From Roseburia_C amylophila (GTDB taxonomy: Bacteria; Bacillota; Clostridia; Lachnospirales; Lachnospiraceae): a stretch of 64,000 nucleotides of DNA. The DNA is taken from contig NZ_JAOQKI010000001.1 of assembly GCF_025567465.1 (NCBI RefSeq), positions 62,001 to 126,000 of the forward strand, read 5' to 3'. Shown here in pieces: positions 51,929 through 60,102 of this stretch. A program made the position numbers and the translations under genes. The first letter of the stretch is position 1. The number at the start of each line of letters is the position of its first letter. Below the pieces are notes generated by a model that did no database searches, was not told where the DNA came from, and was given only the letters and a program-made list of their open reading frames with translations.

Positions 51929-52920
51929 GATTTGTCAAAAATTATCTGAAGGAAAATCTGAAATGGCTGTTGTTAGTGCTTGCCTGCTTTGGAATCCTGT
52001 GCTTTGTAATCGGATTTGAGCAGGTGCCGCTGGCACAATGGGGATATGCCGCATTTTTGTGCTTCTTTTTGTATTTACTGGTAGTAATCATAGATTTTAC
52101 AAGGCGTTATCTGCATCATAAGAAGCTGGAAAAGCAGACTTCTGAAATTGCAGTGACAATGGATAAGCTGTCATTGCCGCAGGGACAGATGGAAACGGAT
52201 TACCAGAAAATGCTTCGTTCGTTATATATCACACTGCAGCAGCAGATTAATGAGCTGGAAAACGGGCAGGTGGAGCAGGCAGAATATTTTACCATGTGGG
52301 TGCACCAGATTAAGACGCCGATTGCGGCACTGCGCCTGCTGCTGGCAGAGGAAGAAGATGAGCGGAGTCAGGAAATGTGGGAAGAGCTTTTCTCCATTGA
52401 GCAGTATGTGGAAATGGCATTGCAGTTTTCCAGACTGTCTGCGAAAAGTACGGATTTTGTGATTGGTGAAGTTTCGTTGGATAAAGTAGTGCGGGAGGCA
52501 ATCCACAAGTATGCCAGACTGTTTGTGCGAAAGAAAATTAAAATGGAATTAAGTTCCATTGACACGCAGGTACTGACCGATGAAAAATGGCTGGAATTTG
52601 TAATCGAACAGATTTTATCCAATGCCATTAAGTATACTGCCGGTGGAACCATTTCTGTTTATTTAAAGGAAGAACCGGAGCAAGAGACAAAAGAGCTGGT
52701 TATCGAAGATACCGGAATCGGTATCGCACCGGAGGATTTGCCAAGGATTTTTGAAAAAGGCTATACCGGTTATAACGGTCATGCAGATAAGCGCTCCACA
52801 GGAATCGGACTGTATCTCTGCCGGAAAATTATGCGCAAGCTGTCCCATGAAATTACGATTGAGTCGGAGATTGGAGTGGGAACGAAGGTACATCTTGAAA
52901 TGCGAAGTAGAGATAAGTGA
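51925..52920 (+). CDS. BceS-like intramembrane-sensing histidine kinase
   Basis: 331 residues. Two membrane helices (about 14-30 and 38-55) with almost no extracellular loop, as in intramembrane-sensing kinases. H-box F-T-M-W-V-H-Q-I-K-T-P-I, N-box N-A-I-K-Y-T, and D-T-G-I-G-I, S-T-G-I-G-L-Y. Such kinases do not sense the peptide directly; the BceAB-type transporter passes the signal. Its neighbours support that role. Confidence 0.9.
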   Translation: MRFVKNYLKENLKWLLLVLACFGILCFVIGFEQVPLAQWGYAAFLCFFLYLLVVIIDFTRRYLHHKKLEKQTSEIAVTMDKLSLPQGQMETDYQKMLRSLYITLQQQINELENGQVEQAEYFTMWVHQIKTPIAALRLLLAEEEDERSQEMWEELFSIEQYVEMALQFSRLSAKSTDFVIGEVSLDKVVREAIHKYARLFVRKKIKMELSSIDTQVLTDEKWLEFVIEQILSNAIKYTAGGTISVYLKEEPEQETKELVIEDTGIGIAPEDLPRIFEKGYTGYNGHADKRSTGIGLYLCRKIMRKLSHEITIESEIGVGTKVHLEMRSRDK

Positions 52921-53026
52921 TATACAAAATTATGTCCTGAAAAATGTAAATATTAGCAAATTTATCACCTGAAAAATGTGGAATATAATTATGGTACAAT
53001 AAAAAAGCTAGAAAATATAATTTCAA

Positions 53027-53044
53027 TCTTACAAAAATGTAAGA
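53027..53044. promoter_or_regulatory. Candidate BceR-type operator
   Basis: TCTTACA-AAAA-TGTAAGA is a perfect 7-bp inverted repeat with a 4-base spacer, about 50-70 bases upstream of the extended -10 TGCTATGAT (TATGAT at 53096-53101). Known Bce-type sites are T/ACA-rich inverted repeats upstream of the transporter promoter. Confidence 0.6.
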
Positions 53045-53051
53045 GATAAAG

Positions 53052-53093
53052 GGAAAATGTAAGCAGAATCCATGGCTGACATTTTCCTTTTTT
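53052..53093 (+). terminator. Terminator or attenuator ahead of the Bce transporter genes
   Basis: GGAAAATGT (53052-53060) pairs with ACATTTTCC (53079-53087), followed by six T. It lies between the putative operator and the -10 box of the transporter genes, so it most simply ends the regulator-kinase transcript while the transporter has its own promoter. Confidence 0.65.
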
Positions 53094-53141
53094 GCTATGA
53101 TAATGGAAAAGATGACAGAGCAATAAAGTGAGGAGAAAACA

Positions 53142-53909
53142 ATGGCAATCTTAGAAGTAAATAATCTGAAAAAAGTTTATACAACCCGCCTGGGTGGAAA
53201 TCAGGTAGAGGCATTAAAGAATCTTTCCTTTTCAGTGGAAGAAGGAGAATATGTAGCAATCATGGGAGAATCCGGTTCCGGAAAGACTACGCTTTTAAAC
53301 ATTTTGGCAGCACTGGATAAGCCCACCGGTGGACAGGTCATATTAAATGGCAAGAACATTGTGGATATCCGGGAAAAAGAGATTTCCGCATTCCGGAGAG
53401 AAAATCTTGGATTTGTATTTCAGGACTTTAATCTTTTGGATAATTTTTCATTAAAAGATAATATCGTTCTTCCGCTGGTGTTATCCGGTGTGGATTATAA
53501 AGAGATGGAGCGGCGCATAACACCGATTGCGGCGCAGCTTGGAATTCTTGATATTCTTGGAAAATATCCTTATGAAGTATCTGGCGGACAGAAACAGCGT
53601 GCGGCGGTAGCAAGAGCCTTGATAATCAAGCCGGAGCTGGTACTGGCAGATGAGCCTACCGGAGCACTGGACTCCAAAGCGACGGAAGATTTATTGACAT
53701 TATTTAATAAGATTAATGAGCGGGGACAGACAATTCTTATGGTAACCCATAGCACTAAGGCTGCAAGCCATGCGAGAAGAGTATTGTTTATTAAAGATGG
53801 GGAAGTATTCCACCAGATTTACCGTGGTAATTTAACCAGTGAGGAATTGTATGCAAAGATTTCCGATACACTGACGATGCTTACGACAGGTGGTGAGAAA
53901 CATGAATAG
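53142..53909 (+). CDS. BceA-like ABC transporter ATPase
   Basis: 255 residues. Walker A G-E-S-G-S-G-K-T-T near 44, signature V-S-G-G-Q-K-Q-R-A-A-V-A-R-A, Walker B L-A-D-E-P-T-G-A-L-D-S-K (MacB/LolD-type D-S-K ending). It energises the FtsX-type permease next door. GAGGAGAAAACA precedes the ATG; it overlaps the permease gene by 8 bases. Confidence 0.92.
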   Translation: MAILEVNNLKKVYTTRLGGNQVEALKNLSFSVEEGEYVAIMGESGSGKTTLLNILAALDKPTGGQVILNGKNIVDIREKEISAFRRENLGFVFQDFNLLDNFSLKDNIVLPLVLSGVDYKEMERRITPIAAQLGILDILGKYPYEVSGGQKQRAAVARALIIKPELVLADEPTGALDSKATEDLLTLFNKINERGQTILMVTHSTKAASHARRVLFIKDGEVFHQIYRGNLTSEELYAKISDTLTMLTTGGEKHE

Positions 53910-55923
53910 GGGTTTATATGGAAAACTGGCAGTAAATAATATAAAGCACAACAGACAGTTTTACCTGCCGTATCTGTTGACCGGGATGCTGACGGTGGCA
54001 TTCTTTTATACCATGCTGTACCTCAATCACAATCCGGGACTGGATGAACTGCCATTTGGTGCCATGGATGTAGAGCTTGTGTTGGGACTGGGTGCAGTTA
54101 TCATTGGATTTTTCTCTGTGATATTCCTGTTTTACACCAACAGCTTTATTATGAAACGGAGAAAAAAGGAGCTTGGTATTTATAACATTCTTGGAATGGA
54201 GAAAAGGCATCTGACAAAAGTAATTTTTCTGGAGACGTTTTTTTCGGCAGTGGTTGCTATCGGTGGCGGACTTGTTGCAGGAATTGCTTTCAGTAAACTG
54301 ATGTGTATGTTATTGTATGCTATGATTGGATACCATGCAGAAATTGTTTTTTATGTATCAGAAAGTGGCGTTGTAAGTACCATCCTTTTGTTTGCCGGTA
54401 TTTTTATGCTGACCTTTATATATAATCTGTTTCAGATACAGCTTGCCAAACCGGTGGAACTGCTGCATGGAAGCAGCCAGGGCGAGCGGGAGCCGAAGAC
54501 GAAAAAGCTGATAGCAATAGTTGGAATTGTAACACTTGCAGCAGGCTACTATATGGCAATTACAGTAGATAATCCGGTAACTGCAGTGCTTCTGTTCTTT
54601 GTAGCGGTAATACTTGTAATTATCGGAACCTATTTTATATTTATGGCAGGCAGCATTGCCGTGCTTAAGTTCTTAAGAAAGAGAAAAAGTTATTATTATA
54701 AAAAGAAACATTTTGTGGCAGTTTCTGGTCTTATTTACCGGATGAAACAGAATGCAGCAGGACTGGCAAGCATCTGTATTTTATCCACGATGGTACTGGT
54801 GGTAATTTCTTCAACGGTAAGTATGTATGCCGGACTGGATGATGAACTGGCAGCCCGTTATCAGGGAGATATCGGAGTATCCATTACCAGTGAAAATCCG
54901 ATTACAGAAGGTGATGCGTTGCGGGAGTTAGTGAACCGCACCATCCGGCAGGAGAACCGCAGTATAAAAGAAGAACAGGGCATGATGACGCTGACATTTT
55001 CCTGCATATCAGAAGATGGAAATCTTGTAATTCGAAAACATGATGATGAGGGCGATTATGGTTCTGGTATTATTATGCTCCGCATGATTACAAGGGAAGA
55101 TTATGAGGAAGCTTATAATGTAAGGGTTCCGGAGCTTTCGGATCACGAAGTGGTGTTGGCAACCAGTGATGACTATGATAAAGATACGATTACGGTTGGA
55201 GATTATACTTATCCTATTTTACAGAAACAGCATTTTTCTTCTGAAAATGGACATTGGATGGATAATCAGGTCTATTATATGGTAGTAAACAGCGTAGAAG
55301 ATATGGCACCGTTGTATGAAGCACAGAAAGAGATTTATGGGAAAAATGCCAGCAGCTATTATTATTCTCTGTATATCGACATCGATGGAAACAGGGAAGA
55401 AAAAATTGCCTGTGGAAATGCAGTGTCTGCAGCAATTGGTGCATCCGGCATGGAAGAAGGGCACGACGGTAAATATTATATCATGATAGAAAAAAGGGCA
55501 GAAAATGAAGATTCCTTCCGGCAGATGTATGGCGGCTTTCTGTTCCTTGGTATTTTCCTTGGAATCCTGTTTTTGATGATTACCGTACTTATTATTTTTT
55601 ATAAGCAGATTTCGGAAGGATATGAGGATAAAGAGCGCTTTGCCATTATGGAAAAAGTAGGAATGAGCAATGAAGAGGTAAAGAAAACAATCAGTGCACA
55701 GATCCGGATGGTATTTTTACTACCGATTGTTACCGCGGCGCTACATGTGCTGGCAGCGTTTCCAATGATCCGGATGATACTGGCAGTGATGAATCTGAAT
55801 AATGGAAGACTGTTTGCGTATTGTCTCCTTGGTACGATTGCAGTATTTACAGTTATTTATCTGCTGGTATACAAGATGACCTCAAGAACCTATTATCGAA
55901 TTGTCGGACGTCAGATTGGGTAG
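53902..55923 (+). CDS. BceB-like FtsX-type permease for peptide antibiotic resistance
   Basis: 673 residues from the ATG at 53902 (GGTGGTGAG upstream). Layout is that of BceB: ten hydrophobic segments, with a large extracellular domain of about 200 residues between the seventh and eighth (around 310-530), and FtsX-type motifs (M-K-R-R-K-K-E-L-G-I-Y-N-I-L-G-M and a C-terminal R-F-A-I-M-E-K-V-G-M). Such permeases free cell-wall lipid targets from bacitracin-type or lantibiotic peptides and signal to the kinase. Confidence 0.9.
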   Translation: MNRGLYGKLAVNNIKHNRQFYLPYLLTGMLTVAFFYTMLYLNHNPGLDELPFGAMDVELVLGLGAVIIGFFSVIFLFYTNSFIMKRRKKELGIYNILGMEKRHLTKVIFLETFFSAVVAIGGGLVAGIAFSKLMCMLLYAMIGYHAEIVFYVSESGVVSTILLFAGIFMLTFIYNLFQIQLAKPVELLHGSSQGEREPKTKKLIAIVGIVTLAAGYYMAITVDNPVTAVLLFFVAVILVIIGTYFIFMAGSIAVLKFLRKRKSYYYKKKHFVAVSGLIYRMKQNAAGLASICILSTMVLVVISSTVSMYAGLDDELAARYQGDIGVSITSENPITEGDALRELVNRTIRQENRSIKEEQGMMTLTFSCISEDGNLVIRKHDDEGDYGSGIIMLRMITREDYEEAYNVRVPELSDHEVVLATSDDYDKDTITVGDYTYPILQKQHFSSENGHWMDNQVYYMVVNSVEDMAPLYEAQKEIYGKNASSYYYSLYIDIDGNREEKIACGNAVSAAIGASGMEEGHDGKYYIMIEKRAENEDSFRQMYGGFLFLGIFLGILFLMITVLIIFYKQISEGYEDKERFAIMEKVGMSNEEVKKTISAQIRMVFLLPIVTAALHVLAAFPMIRMILAVMNLNNGRLFAYCLLGTIAVFTVIYLLVYKMTSRTYYRIVGRQIG

Positions 55924-55943
55924 AGATTTTTATAATATCAAAT

Positions 55944-55980
55944 AACCGTAAGAACCTGCTGTCGGCAGTTTCTTACGGTT
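55944..55980. terminator. Terminator between convergent Bce and kinase units
   Basis: AACCGTAAGAA (55944-55954) pairs perfectly with TTCTTACGGTT (55970-55980). Located between convergent genes, it may work both ways. Confidence 0.7.
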
Positions 55981-56011
55981 GTCTGGCAAAGAAGAAGAAA
56001 GCTCTGCTGCA

Positions 56012-58213
56012 TTATGGTGTCATAGGAGCTTTTTTCTCTGGTGTGTATTTAGCAATTGTTTTTAAAAGAAGTTCCGTATCCAGTGGTTTGGTAAGGTGTT
56101 CGTCCATACCGGCAGCATAAGTTTTCTGACGGTCTTCTGCAAAGGCGTTTGCAGTCATGGCAAGAATCGGAATTGTTTTTGCATCCGGACGGTCTAAGGA
56201 ACGGATGGCACGGGTTGTCTGATAACCATCCATAACCGGCATCATGATATCCATTAAAATGATATCGTATTCATAAGGAGAAGCCTCCATAAAAAGCTGT
56301 AGTGCTTCCTCTCCATTGCAGGCTTTGGTAACCACTGCACCGGCATCAGTCAGAATAAATTCTGCAATTTCAAGGTTTAGCAAATTATCTTCAGCCAGCA
56401 GAATATGATAGCCGGAAAGAGAGATTTCTTCATCGGAAGTTTCTGCTTCGGAAGTGGAAGCGGCGTTATGGTCGATACAAAAAGGAATCGTAATCCGGTA
56501 AGTGGTGCCGACATCCTTCTCACTGGAAAAATCAATGGTTCCGCCCATTTTATCCAAAAGATTCTTTACAATTGCCATGCCAAGTCCGGTACCGTTGTAA
56601 GTAGAACGGGCATCATGGCTTTCCTGGGTAAAAGGTTCAAATAAATGCTCCTGAAATTCTTTGCTCATGCCGATTCCGGTATCAGAGCAGGTAAATTCAA
56701 TCCAGGCAGTATCTTCCGTGAAACGTACTTCATGACAGCTTAGAATGACTTTTCCATTTTCCTTATTATATTTTACTGCATTGCTTACAATATTCATAAG
56801 AAGCCGTTGGATATGAATAGGACTTCCGATGAGACAGGGATGCTGGACAGAAGGAACTTCGGAAATAATTTCGATGCCACGTTCCGCAGCCTGCTTTTCT
56901 ACAATGGTGGTGATATCATGGACCAGGTGCAGAACATGGAATGGGCGGGATTCTAAGACAATTTCGCCGGATTCCAGTTTTCCCATATCAAGAACTTCAT
57001 TTACAAGTTCTAAGAGCAGACCAGAAGCCTCCCGGATTTTCCCGAGACATTCCTGCTGCTTGACAGGGTTATCTTTATAATGTCCGGCAATTTCCACCAT
57101 ACCACGGATTCCGTTAATCGGCGTCCGGATATCGTGACTCATCCGTTGCAAAAATTCAGTCTTGGCAAGGTTAGCACTTTCTGCTTTTTTGGCAGCCTCC
57201 TTTAGTGATTCCTGATAGAGCTTATCCCTCTTCAACTGGGCTTCCTGGTAGCTCTGGTCAGTCCTCCAGCGCAGCATCTGGAAAATCAGAAGAAGGCAGA
57301 TATAACCAAACATATAATAAAATACTTTTCGCGGAGTCGTTTCAAAAACTGCATGCTCAGGCAGATAGACGTAGATATAATAATTCTGCCCCTGGTCTAA
57401 CATACCAAAGACATGCTTTGGTGAGGAGACTGTATTATGAACATGAACCATCTGTCCACTCACCGCTTTTTTGTTTATATTCTGTAGTACTTCAATATTC
57501 TTAATATCTGTTCCTTCGAGTTTTTCTTCATTTGAGGCAATCACTTTATCACCACTGGTAATGACAATGGTGCTGCTACGGCTGATACTGTAGCCAGACA
57601 GCAAATTCTGAAAAGAGATGCTGTAACTTTCAATGTAATCAAGTGGTGTATGGTAATAAGTTACAATAATACCAGAGGTATCGGTACGTCCTACCGCTGC
57701 CAGATCGATATAAGAGCCATCTTCACAGTCGATTCTGGAAGAGTATGTTTTTTCCGGATGTATGGCAACATCCAGAAGAACTTCTTTTTCCAGCGTATCG
57801 GTTAGACCGGCACTGCCAATGGAATCAGTACAATATTCAGAGGTTACAGTTCCGGTTTCATCCAGAAAAATAATGCCGGTAATATAAAGGTCTTTTGTAA
57901 ATTCTTCCATGGAAGCTTTTTCCATGGATGTTGTGCCATGCAGACGGTTATCCGTAGAAATATTGTGGGCAGCCTGCTGACAGCATTCAATAATACGCAT
58001 CAGGCTCTTTGTTTCGGAGGCTAAATTTAAATTGCTGTAGGTGGAGCATTGTTTCTTCAAATAATTAACCGTATCTGCAAGGTGTTCTTCTGTGGATTCG
58101 ATATCATCATTTGCGGAAGTAAAAAATACCAGAAGGAAGAACAGGATGCCAAGAAATATTGAAAAAGGCCAGAAAAAACGCAGTCTAAAGGGTTTGTTCT
58201 TATTTGACTTCAT
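56012..58213 (-). CDS. Hybrid sensor histidine kinase
   Basis: 733 residues. Membrane helix (about 11-30), extracellular sensor domain (30-300), second helix near 303-320, coiled coil, HisKA box M-S-H-D-I-R-T-P-I-N-G, HATPase (N-I-V-S-N-A-V-K-Y-N, D-T-G-I-G-M, G-T-G-L-G-M) and one receiver domain (L-A-E-D-N, L-M-D-I-M-M-P-V-M-D-G, L-T-K-P-L-D). Its 5' end overlaps the solute-binding lipoprotein gene by 14 bases, implying the two act together. No output domain is attached. Confidence 0.9.
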   Translation of the reverse strand: MKSNKNKPFRLRFFWPFSIFLGILFFLLVFFTSANDDIESTEEHLADTVNYLKKQCSTYSNLNLASETKSLMRIIECCQQAAHNISTDNRLHGTTSMEKASMEEFTKDLYITGIIFLDETGTVTSEYCTDSIGSAGLTDTLEKEVLLDVAIHPEKTYSSRIDCEDGSYIDLAAVGRTDTSGIIVTYYHTPLDYIESYSISFQNLLSGYSISRSSTIVITSGDKVIASNEEKLEGTDIKNIEVLQNINKKAVSGQMVHVHNTVSSPKHVFGMLDQGQNYYIYVYLPEHAVFETTPRKVFYYMFGYICLLLIFQMLRWRTDQSYQEAQLKRDKLYQESLKEAAKKAESANLAKTEFLQRMSHDIRTPINGIRGMVEIAGHYKDNPVKQQECLGKIREASGLLLELVNEVLDMGKLESGEIVLESRPFHVLHLVHDITTIVEKQAAERGIEIISEVPSVQHPCLIGSPIHIQRLLMNIVSNAVKYNKENGKVILSCHEVRFTEDTAWIEFTCSDTGIGMSKEFQEHLFEPFTQESHDARSTYNGTGLGMAIVKNLLDKMGGTIDFSSEKDVGTTYRITIPFCIDHNAASTSEAETSDEEISLSGYHILLAEDNLLNLEIAEFILTDAGAVVTKACNGEEALQLFMEASPYEYDIILMDIMMPVMDGYQTTRAIRSLDRPDAKTIPILAMTANAFAEDRQKTYAAGMDEHLTKPLDTELLLKTIAKYTPEKKAPMTP

Positions 58214-59030
58214 AATTTTCTACCTCCAGATAAGTACTTGGATGCGCTAAGTATTTTCCGATGATTTTCTCAGAGGTTCCATCCTTTTGCATTTCCTCTA
58301 AAGTATCAGACAGCTCTTCGTTAAGCCCACTGGTATCATCAAGAGAGAAAGCCACACCCAGTCCGACAGTAAGAAGCGGTTTATCCAGAATGCGGTATTC
58401 CACATGATAATCGGACATATATTGTAAAATAGAAGTTTCGTGGGCAGCAACTGCATCCACATAACCTTTGCTTAACATTGGGTAAATCAGCTCACGATTC
58501 TGCATGGAGAAAAGCCCGTTAATGTTTGGAATGTCGGGATCGGTCTGGTTGAGAAAAATATCTTCCGGTTTCGTGGTGGCCTGAACGGCAATGTTTTTAC
58601 CGGCAAGATCCTGCAGGGTGTAAATATTGCTGTCTGGACTGACTGCAACCACCTGCTGGCTGATCATATAAGGTCCCGCCCATTTGTATTCATCCATTCG
58701 TCCGTCCATACTAAAACAGCCCCAGGCACAGTCGATACTGCCATCCTGCAGAAGCTCTTTTTTATTTTCCCAGTCGATGGTGACAAATTCAGCCTGATAG
58801 CCCATTCTGTGGAAGGCTTCCGTGGCAAGTTCCACATCAATGCCGGTTGGTTTGCCGTCTGTTCCGCTATAATTAAAAGGCGGATAATTGTCACTGCCAA
58901 TTACAATAGTTGGCAGTGAAGGTTCCTGTTTTGTGGATAGAGTATTTTCTGCTTTTCTACAGCTGCATAATAAAATTGTAAAAATAAAGAGAACAGCCAA
59001 TATCTGTTGTAGTTTTTTCGGACCATTCAT
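58200..59030 (-). CDS. Extracellular solute-binding lipoprotein (SBP_bac_3 family)
   Basis: 276 residues: signal peptide with lipobox L-C-S-C, then an amino-acid-type binding protein fold (I-V-I-G-S-D-N-Y-P-P-F-N-Y, G-I-D-V-E-L-A-T-E-A-F, D-L-A-G-K-N-I-A-V-Q-A, Y-V-D-A-V-A-A-H). No ABC permease or ATPase genes lie beside it. Translational overlap with the hybrid kinase suggests that it captures a ligand for that sensor rather than for transport. Confidence 0.85.
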   Translation of the reverse strand: MNGPKKLQQILAVLFIFTILLCSCRKAENTLSTKQEPSLPTIVIGSDNYPPFNYSGTDGKPTGIDVELATEAFHRMGYQAEFVTIDWENKKELLQDGSIDCAWGCFSMDGRMDEYKWAGPYMISQQVVAVSPDSNIYTLQDLAGKNIAVQATTKPEDIFLNQTDPDIPNINGLFSMQNRELIYPMLSKGYVDAVAAHETSILQYMSDYHVEYRILDKPLLTVGLGVAFSLDDTSGLNEELSDTLEEMQKDGTSEKIIGKYLAHPSTYLEVENYEVK

Positions 59031-59072
59031 ATAATAGAGTCACCCCTGAAAAATTCTGTTTACTGTGTTACT

Positions 59073-59101
59073 ATTATAAAGTAAGAAAGGCGCAGATACA
59101 A
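59073..59101 (-). promoter_or_regulatory. Promoter of the solute-binding protein/kinase operon
   Basis: On the minus strand TTGTAT, a 17-base spacer and TATAAT (59078 to 59073), 43 bases before the ATG. Confidence 0.7.
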
Positions 59102-59244
59102 CAGATTACAACAGATTGTAATAGAAAATCACTTGAATTTTCGACAAAAAAATTGTATATTTGATATAGAAATGTAAATTTTTATCTGAAAAGTTTAAAC
59201 AAGTAGAAATGCTAAGGGATATGTTAGAGAAGAGGGGAATTAGG

Positions 59245-59541
59245 ATGAAAGAAGTTACAAAACAGGCAGAGGAAACACAGATTAGCCATAAAACACTGAG
59301 ACTGATGATCGGAACACTCTGTTCTGTCATCGGAACGCTGCTAGCCCTTTATGTGGGAGGCTGGCTTATGTTATGTAAACCAATACAGGGGGTGGTTTCT
59401 GCATACTTTGCAGGAAATCTTACAATTGGAATCATCGCACTGGCGGTATTCAAGTGTCTGTTGTCTGTAACAGTGGCAGGAGCCATCTGGTGTGGTGGAT
59501 ATATTGCTAAGTGCAAGTTTATTGGACATGAAGATTATTAA
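59245..59541 (+). CDS. Small two-helix membrane protein, unknown
   Basis: 98 residues from the ATG at 59245 (GAGGGGA upstream; the ATG at 59209 lacks a site). A hydrophilic N-terminus of about 20 residues, then two hydrophobic segments (about 21-44 and 54-83) with several Gly and Cys (W-C-G-G-Y-I-A-K-C-K). No family recognised. A TCGACA/TATAGA promoter-like pair lies at 59141-59170. Confidence 0.6.
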   Translation: MKEVTKQAEETQISHKTLRLMIGTLCSVIGTLLALYVGGWLMLCKPIQGVVSAYFAGNLTIGIIALAVFKCLLSVTVAGAIWCGGYIAKCKFIGHEDY

Positions 59542-59568
59542 TGAGCAGATTCGAAAAGGATAGGAATG

Positions 59569-59601
59569 AAAAGGCATGACGGATTAACGTCATGCCTTTT
59601 T
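59569..59601 (+). terminator. Rho-independent terminator
   Basis: AAAAGGCATGACG (59569-59581), loop GATTAA, CGTCATGCCTTTTT (59588-59601). Ends the small membrane-protein gene. Confidence 0.88.
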
Positions 59602-59746
59602 GATGTTTAATTGAAATGCAAATTTATATCTGATTTATATATAAAAACCTTACGCTGTTCCCAAGAAAGATTCTCACCCTTTAATCAAGATAGAGTTATA
59701 AGTAAGTTTGAAATTTTATACTTATGTATGATATACAGTATTAATG

Positions 59747-59776
59747 TTGAAATATATCAACCTTGTAGGATATAAT
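59747..59776 (+). promoter_or_regulatory. Promoter of the XRE/restriction-modification region
   Basis: TTGAAA (59747-59752), an 18-base spacer and TATAAT (59771-59776), 50 bases before the XRE start codon. Confidence 0.6.
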
Positions 59777-59825
59777 ATAAATACACATAAATACACATGC
59801 TTTAACAGAGAAAGGGTGTAATAAA

Positions 59826-60032
59826 ATGGCAGTTAGTTATAAAAAATTGTGGCATATTCTTTTGGACAGGGATATGAAGAAAAAGGATTTGGAAATGTTA
59901 GCCGGTATAAGTCATTATACGATGAGCAAAATGAGCCGGGATGAAAATGTAACAACAGAAGTACTTGGAAAAGTTTGTATGGCACTGGACTGTAAGGTGG
60001 AAGATATGGTGGAGTTTATTCCTGAAAAGTAA
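59826..60032 (+). CDS. XRE/Cro-type helix-turn-helix regulator
   Basis: 68 residues, one domain: K-K-D-L-E-M-L-A-G-I-S-H-Y-T-M-S-K-M is the helix-turn-helix and A-L-D-C-K-V-E-D-M-V-E-F the closing helix. It resembles small controller-like regulators common in clostridia. It lies 70 bases ahead of the methylase gene and may control it; this is inference. Confidence 0.85.
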   Translation: MAVSYKKLWHILLDRDMKKKDLEMLAGISHYTMSKMSRDENVTTEVLGKVCMALDCKVEDMVEFIPEK

Positions 60033-60102
60033 TAATAAGTCCATTGTTTAGGACAAGAATTTGGATAAAATAATAAAAATATTTAAAAACAAGGAGAAGG
60101 CT

